Shown: positions 8,511-15,703 of the stretch, in pieces
Layout: every line of letters begins with the position of its first letter
Position numbering within the stretch: the first letter of the stretch is position 1
Assembly: GCA_030635045.1 (NCBI GenBank)
Contig: DAOVZP010000005.1
Location: forward strand, 1-15,988
From: Bacteroidota bacterium
Lineage (GTDB): Bacteria; Bacteroidota; Bacteroidia; Bacteroidales; B18-G4
DNA length: 15,988 nt
Direction: 5' to 3'
Notes under the pieces: generated by a model
Seen by the model: the letters and a program-made list of their open reading frames with translations, nothing else
Told to the model about the DNA's origin: nothing
The model's database searches: none
Program-made: the position numbers and the translations under genes

Positions 8511-9404
8511 TTATTTTGACTTTTTAAAGATATAGATTAAACTTGAATAATTTCTTCCTTTAACCGATGCCTGAATATTTGACAAAAGGCCGGTAAGACC
8601 TGCCTGAATTATTTTTGATCTTCCGGATTTATATTTTTCACTTAGCATCGAAATATAAAATGCATCAAGGAGCATTGGCCTGGAAGCGATCATGTCAAAT
8701 CCATGCTCTTTCATTAATGTATTGATGCTTTCCGGGGTAAAATGATAAATATGTCTCGGCACATCAAAAGCTGCCCAATAACTGCCGTAGCGTCTTGCAT
8801 CATATGAATTCATATTTGGAAGTGCTACAAACAATGTGCCATCAGGGCTAAGCTTTTCATGAAATGAGCTGATGCGTTCAGATATGGGATAAATGTGTTC
8901 AAGGACATGCCACATGCTGATTGCACTCAGGCTACCGTCCGGGATATCAGAAAGGCCTGCTTCATCTGTAATGGCAAGAGATTTGTTTTGTGAGGCCTGA
9001 TTGCGGGCTCCTTCATTTGGCTCAATGCCTGAACAATCCCAGCCGGCACGATCCATGGCATTCAGAAAATCACCGGTACCACAGCCATAATCCAGGATAG
9101 TGTTACCGGAAGTATATTTTTTAAGGATACGTTTTTTATAAGAAATCGTATAATTCCTGGAAAGATGAAATAAGCGGTTAGTTATACCTGAAGATGTTTT
9201 AGAATGTGATACGTAGGCATCAGATTCATAATAAGAACTGATTTGATCGATTGGAGGGCGCGGATTGGTAAAACAAAACCCACAGTTTTCGCATACCGCC
9301 AGTTTAAATTTCTCTCCGCTGACAAAATGATCCTTACATTCAAAATGTTCACGAAAGCCTTGGGCCCCGCAAACAATGCACTTTTTAACAGTTTCTGTTA
9401 TCAT
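8511..9404 (-). CDS. Class I SAM-dependent methyltransferase with N-terminal Cys-rich motif
   Basis: The 297-residue protein opens with a zinc-ribbon-like pair of cysteine motifs, CIVC (9-12) and CENCGFCFTNPRP (38-50), then a Rossmann methyltransferase domain with motif I LDYGCGTGDFL (104-114), the SAM-ribose acidic residue E128 in GIEP, and MWHVLEHI further on. Proteins with this arrangement act on small molecules, sugars or lipids; the substrate cannot be deduced. I set the start at the ATG at 9404. An in-frame extension to TTG 9521 exists, but it would begin inside mnmG and translate both parS-like sites, and the conserved protein begins just before the first Cys pair. The ATG directly abuts a parS-like site. 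The gene has its own candidate promoter and is not tightly linked to the kinase downstream. Confidence 0.85.
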   Translation of the reverse strand: MITETVKKCIVCGAQGFREHFECKDHFVSGEKFKLAVCENCGFCFTNPRPPIDQISSYYESDAYVSHSKTSSGITNRLFHLSRNYTISYKKRILKKYTSGNTILDYGCGTGDFLNAMDRAGWDCSGIEPNEGARNQASQNKSLAITDEAGLSDIPDGSLSAISMWHVLEHIYPISERISSFHEKLSPDGTLFVALPNMNSYDARRYGSYWAAFDVPRHIYHFTPESINTLMKEHGFDMIASRPMLLDAFYISMLSEKYKSGRSKIIQAGLTGLLSNIQASVKGRNYSSLIYIFKKSK

Positions 9405-9420
9405 GGTTCCACGTGAAACA
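9405..9420. other. parS-like ParB-binding site 1, abutting the methyltransferase start
   Basis: GGTTCCACGTGAAACA matches the bacterial parS consensus TGTTTCACGTGAAACA at 14 of 16 positions, including the whole CACGTG core and the right half. On the minus strand it reads TGTTTCACGTGGAACC. parS sites are bound by ParB (with ParA) to segregate chromosomes and load SMC, and usually cluster near the origin. The site ends one base before the ATG of the methyltransferase, so it forms the leader of that gene. parB is not in the window. Confidence 0.82.
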
Positions 9421-9427
9421 TAAACGG

Positions 9428-9459
9428 CAAAGATAGGGAAATATAAAGGTTGATAGAAA
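9428..9459 (-). promoter_or_regulatory. Candidate promoter of the methyltransferase gene, between the two parS-like sites
   Basis: On the minus strand TATCTTTG (9435-9428) matches the Bacteroidota -7 element TAnnTTTG exactly, and TTTC (9459-9456) lies 20 bases upstream in the -33 position, where TTTG is expected. It is the only candidate in the window with both elements at correct spacing. The predicted start near 9421 places parS-like site 1 at about +2 to +17. Confidence 0.5.
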
Positions 9460-9476
9460 GGGATTTTTTTGAGTTT

Positions 9477-9492
9477 GGTTCCACGTGAAACA
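9477..9492. other. parS-like ParB-binding site 2, just after mnmG
   Basis: A second exact copy of GGTTCCACGTGAAACA, in the same orientation and 72 bp from the first, begins six bases beyond the mnmG stop codon. Two identical 16-mers in a 94-base spacer cannot reasonably be chance. mnmG (gidA) lies near the origin and parAB in many bacteria, which fits. Confidence 0.82.
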
Positions 9493-9498
9493 ATCCGG

Positions 9499-11376
9499 CT
9501 AACCCCCAAGGTATATAGCAAGGACGGCTATATCGGCAGGAGAAACCCCACTGATCCTGGCTGCCTGCCCGATCGTAACCGGGCGTATTTTACTAAGCTT
9601 CTCACGGGCTTCAAACGAAAGGGATGTTAGTTGCTGATAATCGAAATCGTCCTTGATCACAACATTTTCGAGTTTGCCAAGTTTATTGGCAAGCTCCCTT
9701 TCCTTGTCAATATATCCCTGGTATTTAATGCGAATTTCGGCCTGTTCAATGATCTCAGTGTTCAGGCCTTCCAGGTTTTCGATAAAGGCAGATAAATGCG
9801 GAATGCTTGTTACAAGGTCACTGAAATGGATTTGTGGACGAAGCAATAAGGTGTCAATTTTTACTTTCTGCCTGAGCGGATCTGTTTCTTTTTCAGCCAG
9901 CATGTGATTGACCTCATCCGGAATGACACTTTCTTTTTTGCAAAACCGCATAAGTTGTTCCAATAACTGCTCTTTACGGTTCACCACCTCCAGCCTTGAT
10001 TTATCGGCCAGGCCAATGTCATATCCCATAGGAGTTAAACGCAGGTCGGCATTGTCCTGCCGCAGCAGGATGCGGTATTCTGCACGGGATGTGAACATGC
10101 GGTAGGGTTCATCAACACCCTTGGTGATGAGGTCGTCAATGAGCACACCGATATAAGCATCAGAACGCCTGAGTATGAAATCAGGAAGCTCCCGTAGCTT
10201 GCGATGTGCATTGATGCCAGCAATGAGCCCCTGGGCACCTGCTTCCTCATAGCCGGTAGTGCCGTTTATCTGTCCGGCAAAATATAAGTGCTCTATGAGC
10301 TTGGTCTCCAGCGAATATTTTAACTGTACAGGAGGGAAATAATCATATTCAATTGCATAACCGGGACGAAATACCTTGGCATTTTCAAAACCGGGTATTT
10401 TATGAAGGGCGGCAATCTGCACATCTTCCGGTAATGATGAAGAAAAACCATTTAGATAGTATTCAATCGTTGTCCAGCCTTCCGGTTCAACAAATAACTG
10501 GTGCTGGTCTTTGCCGGCAAAGCGATCGATCTTATCTTCGATAGAGGGGCAATACCTGGGGCCAATACCTTCAATCCTTCCGGTAAACATCGGGGATCGG
10601 GCAAATCCGGTCCGCAGGATATCATGTACGGCCTTATTGGTAAATGCCAGATAACAGCTTCTTTGTTTTAGCAGTGTGCCGGTATCAGTAAAAGAAAACT
10701 TTCCGGGTACTGCATCTCCCGGCTGCTCTTCAAGTTTTGAAAAATCTATGGTGCGGCCATCAATACGGACAGGGGTCCCGGTTTTCATTCGGGAAGCCTC
10801 GAAGCCGAGAGCAACAAGATCTTCGGTAATTCCTTTTGATGCGATCTCGCCCATGCGCCCGCCGGAGATTTTCTTTTCTCCAATATGCATGATGCCATTC
10901 AAAAATGTGCCGTTCGTTAATATCACTGAGCGGCCTTCAATCGTATGGCCAAGGGACGTTTTAACACCCAGGGCCCTGCCAGCTTTTATCATAATGGAGA
11001 CTACCATGTCCTGAAGAAAATCCAGAGAGGGGATTTGTTCAAGCTGATTTCTCCATTCCATAGAAAACAACATTCTGTCGCTTTGTGCCCGTGGGCTCCA
11101 CATTGCAGGGCCCTTGGATTTATTAAGCATCCTGAACTGGATCATGGTCTTGTCCGTGACAATGGCAGACAAGCCCCCTAGGGCATCTATCTCCCTGATG
11201 ATCTGACCCTTAGCTATGCCGCCCATGGCAGGATTACAGGACATCTGCGCCATATTTTCCATGCTCATCGTTACAAGCAAAACAGATGAACCCAAATGGG
11301 CTGCTGCTGCCGCTGCCTCACAGCCGGCATGGCCAGCTCCCACAACGATGACATCGTATTGACCGAACATATTCAT
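9499..11376 (-). CDS. mnmG: tRNA uridine-5-carboxymethylaminomethyl modification enzyme MnmG (GidA)
   Basis: MnmG, an FAD protein, works with the GTPase MnmE to put the cmnm5 group on wobble U34 of several tRNAs, securing accurate reading of purine-ending codons. The protein is 625 residues, normal size. It has the FAD dinucleotide-binding motif VVGAGHAGCEAA (11-22), SCNPAMGGIAKG, the first GidA signature GPRYCPSIEDK with conserved C276, the second signature AGQINGTTGYEEAGAQG (about 367-383), and the C-terminal MnmE-binding helical domain ending VSPADIAVLAIYLGG. The ATG at 11376 lies 20 bases after the ybeY stop; a second ATG two codons in would also serve. It is the last gene of the right-hand cluster and is followed at once by the parS pair. 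MnmE is not in the window. Confidence 0.98.
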   Translation of the reverse strand: MNMFGQYDVIVVGAGHAGCEAAAAAAHLGSSVLLVTMSMENMAQMSCNPAMGGIAKGQIIREIDALGGLSAIVTDKTMIQFRMLNKSKGPAMWSPRAQSDRMLFSMEWRNQLEQIPSLDFLQDMVVSIMIKAGRALGVKTSLGHTIEGRSVILTNGTFLNGIMHIGEKKISGGRMGEIASKGITEDLVALGFEASRMKTGTPVRIDGRTIDFSKLEEQPGDAVPGKFSFTDTGTLLKQRSCYLAFTNKAVHDILRTGFARSPMFTGRIEGIGPRYCPSIEDKIDRFAGKDQHQLFVEPEGWTTIEYYLNGFSSSLPEDVQIAALHKIPGFENAKVFRPGYAIEYDYFPPVQLKYSLETKLIEHLYFAGQINGTTGYEEAGAQGLIAGINAHRKLRELPDFILRRSDAYIGVLIDDLITKGVDEPYRMFTSRAEYRILLRQDNADLRLTPMGYDIGLADKSRLEVVNRKEQLLEQLMRFCKKESVIPDEVNHMLAEKETDPLRQKVKIDTLLLRPQIHFSDLVTSIPHLSAFIENLEGLNTEIIEQAEIRIKYQGYIDKERELANKLGKLENVVIKDDFDYQQLTSLSFEAREKLSKIRPVTIGQAARISGVSPADIAVLAIYLGG

Positions 11377-11396
11377 ACTTTAAGGGAAAAGTGCTT

Positions 11397-11825
11397 TTAA
11401 AGTGGCAGCAAAGATAGATAATTATCCTCTTTTTTTGTCATCGCCGCTTTCTTTTCAACAGTTTTATCAGAGTAGCCACAAAGGTGCAGGATTCCATGAA
11501 TAATGACCCTATGGTTTTCTTTATCAGGGGTTTGTCCAAACTTTATGGCGTTATCCACAGTACGGTCGTGGCTGATGAAAACATCACCCGACACCTCAGA
11601 ATCTTTTTCGCGATAATCAAATGCAATAACATCGGTGAGGGTATCCCGCTCGAGAAAACGTTGGTTTAGTTCCAGCAGATAAGTGTCATTGCAAAAAATA
11701 ATATTGATTACGCCGGCTTCGAAGCCCTCAGTTTCAATTACCTGAAGAATCCAATCATGGATAACCGGCTCTTGGTCTAAGCGATAATCAATATCTTCGG
11801 AGAAGAACTGGATAAGAGCACTCAT
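11397..11825 (-). CDS. ybeY: Endoribonuclease/rRNA maturation factor YbeY
   Basis: YbeY is a small metal-dependent endoribonuclease needed for 16S rRNA 3'-end maturation and ribosome quality control. At 142 residues it is typical. Seen: conserved R56 in NQRFLERDTLTDVIAFDY, SGDVFIS (79-85), and the metal site HGILHLCGYSD (110-120). H110 and H114 are the first two ligands; the third position, His in the usual HGxLHLxGYDH, is D120. From memory, Bacteroidota YbeY commonly has GYxDK here, so it is probably a phylum variant rather than damage; HxxxHxxGxxD also occurs in snapalysin-type metzincins. The gene sits 24 bases after the GHKL ATPase and 20 before mnmG. Confidence 0.95.
   Translation of the reverse strand: MSALIQFFSEDIDYRLDQEPVIHDWILQVIETEGFEAGVINIIFCNDTYLLELNQRFLERDTLTDVIAFDYREKDSEVSGDVFISHDRTVDNAIKFGQTPDKENHRVIIHGILHLCGYSDKTVEKKAAMTKKEDNYLSLLPL
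11551..11559 (+). other. Perfect DnaA-box 9-mer inside ybeY
   Basis: TTATCCACA matches the strong DnaA-box consensus exactly. It is a single box in coding DNA with no second box or AT-rich unwinding element next to it, so it is not itself an origin. Confidence 0.3.
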
Positions 11826-11849
11826 TATAGATCAGACTGGGGGAAAAGG

Positions 11850-12332
11850 TTAAACCTTTTGCTTTTTGGTTTGGAAATATTCGTTGAAGTGGCTGATCCT
11901 TTTTTTCATAGCCTCATGGCCGATTCCTGAAATAAGGAAAAACATTTCTATGCTTCTGCCTTCGTTTATGATCTCAACCTTATCAGAAAGGGAGCGGATT
12001 AAAAAAAGTCCCCGCCCTGTTTGGGTGGATGCGTCGATCTCAAGATCAAGCGGATCAGGCACTACGTCCGGATCAAAACCACTGCCTTCATCAGTCACGG
12101 TAAAAGACAAGCCTTTGGGTTTTGATTCGAAGACAACCAGAATCTTCCTTGATTCATCATTTTCGTTGCCATGGATCAATGCGTTCCTGAATGCTTCTGT
12201 AAGGGCTATGAGGATATTTCCGAAGTAAGTGTCGTTGATGTTATAATAGTCACAAATCTCTTCTACAAATCTTTCGATGGAGCTGATATTTTCAGGCCTG
12301 GAGTCTAGTGTAAGTTTTTCCTTCCTACCCAT
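11850..12332 (-). CDS. GHKL-fold ATPase of the anti-sigma factor / RsbW serine kinase type
   Basis: The 160-residue cytoplasmic protein has the Bergerat ATP-binding fold of RsbW/SpoIIAB proteins, which bind ATP and phosphorylate or sequester STAS-domain partners or sigma factors. Motifs: N-box EAFRNALIHGN (46-56, with E46 and N50), G1 DEGSGFD (81-87), G2 TGRGLFLIRSLSD (105-117). It has no membrane segment, HisKA or receiver domain. After the ATPase fold comes a short basic tail (about 138-160, MKKRISHFNEYF, TKKQKV). No STAS or PP2C phosphatase partner gene is in the window, so the target is unknown. The ATG at 12332 is 11 bases after the DUF4175 stop and it precedes ybeY by 24 bases, so it is surely co-transcribed with both. 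A generic 'ATP-binding protein' call is the safe alternative. Confidence 0.85.
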   Translation of the reverse strand: MGRKEKLTLDSRPENISSIERFVEEICDYYNINDTYFGNILIALTEAFRNALIHGNENDESRKILVVFESKPKGLSFTVTDEGSGFDPDVVPDPLDLEIDASTQTGRGLFLIRSLSDKVEIINEGRSIEMFFLISGIGHEAMKKRISHFNEYFQTKKQKV

Positions 12333-12343
12333 GGTAGATGCAT

Positions 12344-15300
12344 TTAATTACCAAAGTTATAAAAATATTCATTCACTTTGCGTTTATAATAAGGTTTTAA
12401 ATCGGGCGGAACTGTTTTTAGGAGTTCAACTTCTTTCGATAGTATTCTTTTATACTCTAAAAAGTTATCAGGGTTACTATATTCCTGGCTTTTTGCTTCC
12501 CTTGATTCACGACGCTCCTCTTTTTCTCTTTCACGCAGTGCTTTTTCATGCTTCAGGAGACGGGTGTAGATCTCTTCCTGCCTTTTCAAAGTTTCCTCTG
12601 TAAGTCTCTTATTTACAAGGTCCAGCTCGGTTTTCTCCATCTCTTCCATCAGCTTGCTCATGCCGCCATCACCCGTTTCGCCAGCAGCTTTTAATTCATC
12701 CAGATATTCTTGCATCTGACGCCGGATCGCCTCCTGCTCAGCAGCCATCCTGGCAAATTGCTCACTGAGTGACTTCTGTCCCTGTCCATCCATGCTTCCC
12801 TGTTCTCCTTCAGTGCCAGGATTATCCTGACCATTTTTCATTTTCTGCATCTGCTGGTTGAGCTGTTTCTGCATTTCCCCCATACTCTGTGGCATACCGC
12901 CCGGCTTACCCTGTCCGGGATTATTGCAACTGGAGTTCCCCGGCATATCCATGTTTTGCATCTGCTGCATTTGGTCAAGGACTTCTGAAAGAAGCAATGC
13001 GAGATTATTTACTGAGGTCATGACATATTGCTGGGCCATGGAGGCCTCTCCTTTTTTCCTCTCTTGCAGATATGAATTTGCGTCCTCTATGCTTTTATTG
13101 ATCTTGTCAACCTCATTGGTAACAAAAGGCTTGATCATTGCCTGACGTTTGCTTAATGCATAAAGAGAATCTTTAATGATCTCCATATTTTCCTGCAATT
13201 CAAACTGTTGTTTAATGACCTCCTGGTATCTTGGATCTGCAAAACTTGTATTGTTGAGATCAGAGATAAGCTCTTCCTGTTCAAACGATGTGATAAGCAG
13301 GTTCTCAAGGATCTCCCGAAGGACATTAATATCTTCGGCATTTGCCTGCTGCTGCATCTGCATTTGCATATTAAAAAGCATTTCTGCCATCTCCTTCATT
13401 TCCTCACCGGCTTTCTTTTGGGACTGCCCGGCCTTTTTCATTTTGCCATCCTGCAATTGCTCGAGGCTCTTGTCCATTTCCTCCTGAATGCTGTTCTCCA
13501 TATCTTCTGTTTCCAAGAGCTCATGGGATTTTTCCAACTCCTCATTCAGCTGTTCAATTTCTTCCAACTCCTCACGGATTTCTTTGAATGCCTCATTCAG
13601 CTCCTCCTGTTCTGACGACATTTCTTCCTTATCATTGCTTTTATCAGCTGATTCTTCAGAGAGCTTTTGCTGGTCTTCTGCGAGTTTATTTAATTTTTCA
13701 ATGGTTTCACTTAGTTTTTTATCAAATTCAAGTTGTTTGAAAAGCTCTAAAGTTTTATCGAGTTCCATCTCAATATCTTCAGCACTCATTTCCATTTTCT
13801 CGAGCATTTCCTGTACATCCTCCTTGCGGAGTTCGTCCAGCATCTTCTGTAGTTCTTCGAACAAGGCCTTCATTTCATCACTCATCACCTCGTCGAACAA
13901 TTCCTGTAATTGCTGCTGTTTGCGCAGGATGTCCTCGTCCACCTCTTTGTACTGCTGCTCACGAGAGTTTTTTTCGAGGTTTTTTTCTTCCATCAATTCC
14001 AGTCTATCCTGAAGCTGCTGTTGCTGGTTGAGCAGATTTCTGACCTGTTCCTTATCCTGCCAGCTCAGCGTTTCCTTATTGATCAGTTGTTTGTTGAGCT
14101 TTTGAATCTCCAACTGCAACATTTGTGATTCACGGATTATGTCTTCCATCTCATCCTTAATCTCACGGTTTTCCGTTTCGGTTTGTTCGTTGATATCTTC
14201 CAGGCTTGGCGCCCGGAATATCATGTTGTGAGAGCGGCTGCTCTTGTAGCCATTTACCTCATCGTTGTCCCAGACTTCAAAATAATACTGTATTTCATCA
14301 CCGGGTCCTACAGCCAGGCTGCTAAGGTCGAAATGATGAAAAACAAGCTGTTTAGTCTGGCCGGGGGAAAAGAGAACCTCATTCTTTACTACCCTGCCCT
14401 CTATTTTGGTTGAGTCAAAATTATTCAGGAACTCATAATTGAATGTAAGCCCGGTAAACCCGTAATCATCACCGATCTGCCCCCGGAAATATAATCGCTT
14501 ATCATAAACAGAGTCGCGAAATTCCTCAAAGACGGCAGTTGGATAAATATCCGGAATGACAGTAATAGCATAGGCGAGGGTGTCGGGATTCAATAAGTGT
14601 TCATTCGCTGCGGAAATAGAATAAGTAAGGCTGTTAAAAAGCCTCTTTTTGTATTTAAATGCATTGGATCCCTGTGCCTGCAGCCGGACGGTGTCGCCGG
14701 GGAAGCGAAACATTATGGATCGGGTATCACGTGTGATGACCTTCCATTCGGCGTAAGTCCCTTCCGGAACAACAAAGTCGCCGGTGTTTTCAAAAACCTC
14801 ATTTTTTTTACCTGTATATGGCGGGTAGTTCAGGGCCACCTCATAATTGATGATGACAGGCCTGGGTAAAACCCTCAGATAGAATGGCCCGAAATTATAA
14901 TCTTCGGCGATGATGTTAAATTGCATATCCTGCTGCAATTTATTCAGGGTGTAACTAAAGAGCCCGGACGACTCCTTGCGAAAGGGAAGGATGTTGGTAT
15001 TGGAGGATAAATACATCCCGGCAGGGAGTTCTTCCCCATTTACCTGAACCATCAGGGTAAAGTCATCGTGCTGCATTACTTCCAGCTTGTGGTTGAGGAT
15101 ATGTACACTGAAGGGCATGGGCCGCTCAAACTGCAAACGGTGGTTGATTAGTCTTTGCGAAGGTTCCGTTATTATAGACGGAGAAGCAAAAAGCAATATT
15201 ATTATGACCAGAACAGGGGGGATGGCATATTTCAGGTACTTCCTGTTTTTCCTGAGATCAATTGCTTTCACGAACGGAACAGGATGCAGTGTTTTGGTTT

Positions 15301-15703
15301 TCTGTTCTATCCCCGCCTCTAATAATTCCAGGGTTCCGTTCTCCTCACTGAGCTTTTTTAACTGTATGGTATTGATCAGCTTGTCCTTCACCTCCGGAAA
15401 ATATGCCCCGATAATTGAGGCCGCTTCCTCCTCTTTCATTGTTTTACCAATCCTGAAAAGCTTCATCAGCGGGATAATAATAAGCCTTATAAGAATGAAC
15501 AGGTTTAAAGCCAGGTAAGTATAGAACAGCACGGTGCGGACCCAGGGGCTGCTCCAGGTGTAATATTCGAAGGCATTGACAAGAAGGAAAAACAATGTAA
15601 ATACAGCAATGAACCAGATTCCTCCGCGAAATACCTGGTTCAGGTAATACTTGCGAATGAAGCGGTGTAATTTACCGAGCAGTATGTTATAATTATCCTG
15701 CAT
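12344..15703 (-). CDS. DUF4175-like membrane protein with long coiled-coil region
   Basis: This 1119-residue protein resembles the DUF4175 family; its function is unknown. Seen in order: three membrane segments (about 27-45, 57-80, 158-174); a probably extracytoplasmic beta-rich part (about 180-495, with repeated short strands such as YPPYTGKK and YYFEVWDNDE that suggest Ig-like folds); a long Glu/Lys/Gln-rich coiled coil (about 505-850) including a Met/Gln block LFNMQMQMQQQAN near 785; a Gly/Asn/Gln/Met-rich low-complexity linker (about 907-977); and a second coiled coil to the end. The coil could make a rod spanning the periplasm or a scaffold. It is the first gene of the rsbW-like/ybeY/mnmG cluster. 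The ATG at 15703 follows GCAACAAA with no Shine-Dalgarno. Long plus-strand frames opposite it are shadows of its skewed composition. Confidence 0.8.
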   Translation of the reverse strand: MQDNYNILLGKLHRFIRKYYLNQVFRGGIWFIAVFTLFFLLVNAFEYYTWSSPWVRTVLFYTYLALNLFILIRLIIIPLMKLFRIGKTMKEEEAASIIGAYFPEVKDKLINTIQLKKLSEENGTLELLEAGIEQKTKTLHPVPFVKAIDLRKNRKYLKYAIPPVLVIIILLFASPSIITEPSQRLINHRLQFERPMPFSVHILNHKLEVMQHDDFTLMVQVNGEELPAGMYLSSNTNILPFRKESSGLFSYTLNKLQQDMQFNIIAEDYNFGPFYLRVLPRPVIINYEVALNYPPYTGKKNEVFENTGDFVVPEGTYAEWKVITRDTRSIMFRFPGDTVRLQAQGSNAFKYKKRLFNSLTYSISAANEHLLNPDTLAYAITVIPDIYPTAVFEEFRDSVYDKRLYFRGQIGDDYGFTGLTFNYEFLNNFDSTKIEGRVVKNEVLFSPGQTKQLVFHHFDLSSLAVGPGDEIQYYFEVWDNDEVNGYKSSRSHNMIFRAPSLEDINEQTETENREIKDEMEDIIRESQMLQLEIQKLNKQLINKETLSWQDKEQVRNLLNQQQQLQDRLELMEEKNLEKNSREQQYKEVDEDILRKQQQLQELFDEVMSDEMKALFEELQKMLDELRKEDVQEMLEKMEMSAEDIEMELDKTLELFKQLEFDKKLSETIEKLNKLAEDQQKLSEESADKSNDKEEMSSEQEELNEAFKEIREELEEIEQLNEELEKSHELLETEDMENSIQEEMDKSLEQLQDGKMKKAGQSQKKAGEEMKEMAEMLFNMQMQMQQQANAEDINVLREILENLLITSFEQEELISDLNNTSFADPRYQEVIKQQFELQENMEIIKDSLYALSKRQAMIKPFVTNEVDKINKSIEDANSYLQERKKGEASMAQQYVMTSVNNLALLLSEVLDQMQQMQNMDMPGNSSCNNPGQGKPGGMPQSMGEMQKQLNQQMQKMKNGQDNPGTEGEQGSMDGQGQKSLSEQFARMAAEQEAIRRQMQEYLDELKAAGETGDGGMSKLMEEMEKTELDLVNKRLTEETLKRQEEIYTRLLKHEKALREREKEERRESREAKSQEYSNPDNFLEYKRILSKEVELLKTVPPDLKPYYKRKVNEYFYNFGN

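Noticed and set aside
9401..9421. Six-codon upstream frame MFHVEP ending in the TGA that overlaps the methyltransferase ATG.
   Set aside because: Its sequence is dictated by the parS-like site and its ATG coincides with the predicted transcription start; not supportable as a gene.
9405..9521. 39-residue N-terminal extension of the methyltransferase from TTG 9521.
   Set aside because: It overlaps mnmG, includes both parS-like sites as the repeated peptide VSRGT and the candidate promoter, and adds nothing conserved; the ATG at 9404 fits the family better.
10676..11181. Plus-strand open frames opposite mnmG.
   Set aside because: They lie entirely inside a full-length conserved gene and show no family resemblance.
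13176..14128. Several long plus-strand open frames opposite the DUF4175 gene, rich in Ser/Leu/Phe/Cys.
   Set aside because: They are antisense shadows of the Glu/Lys/Gln-rich coiled-coil coding sequence, in three overlapping frames, with no recognisable domain.
14725..14740. Another CACGTG core inside the DUF4175 gene as a third parS.
   Set aside because: Flanks (ATCACGTGTGAT) do not match TGTTT...AAACA; only the core agrees.
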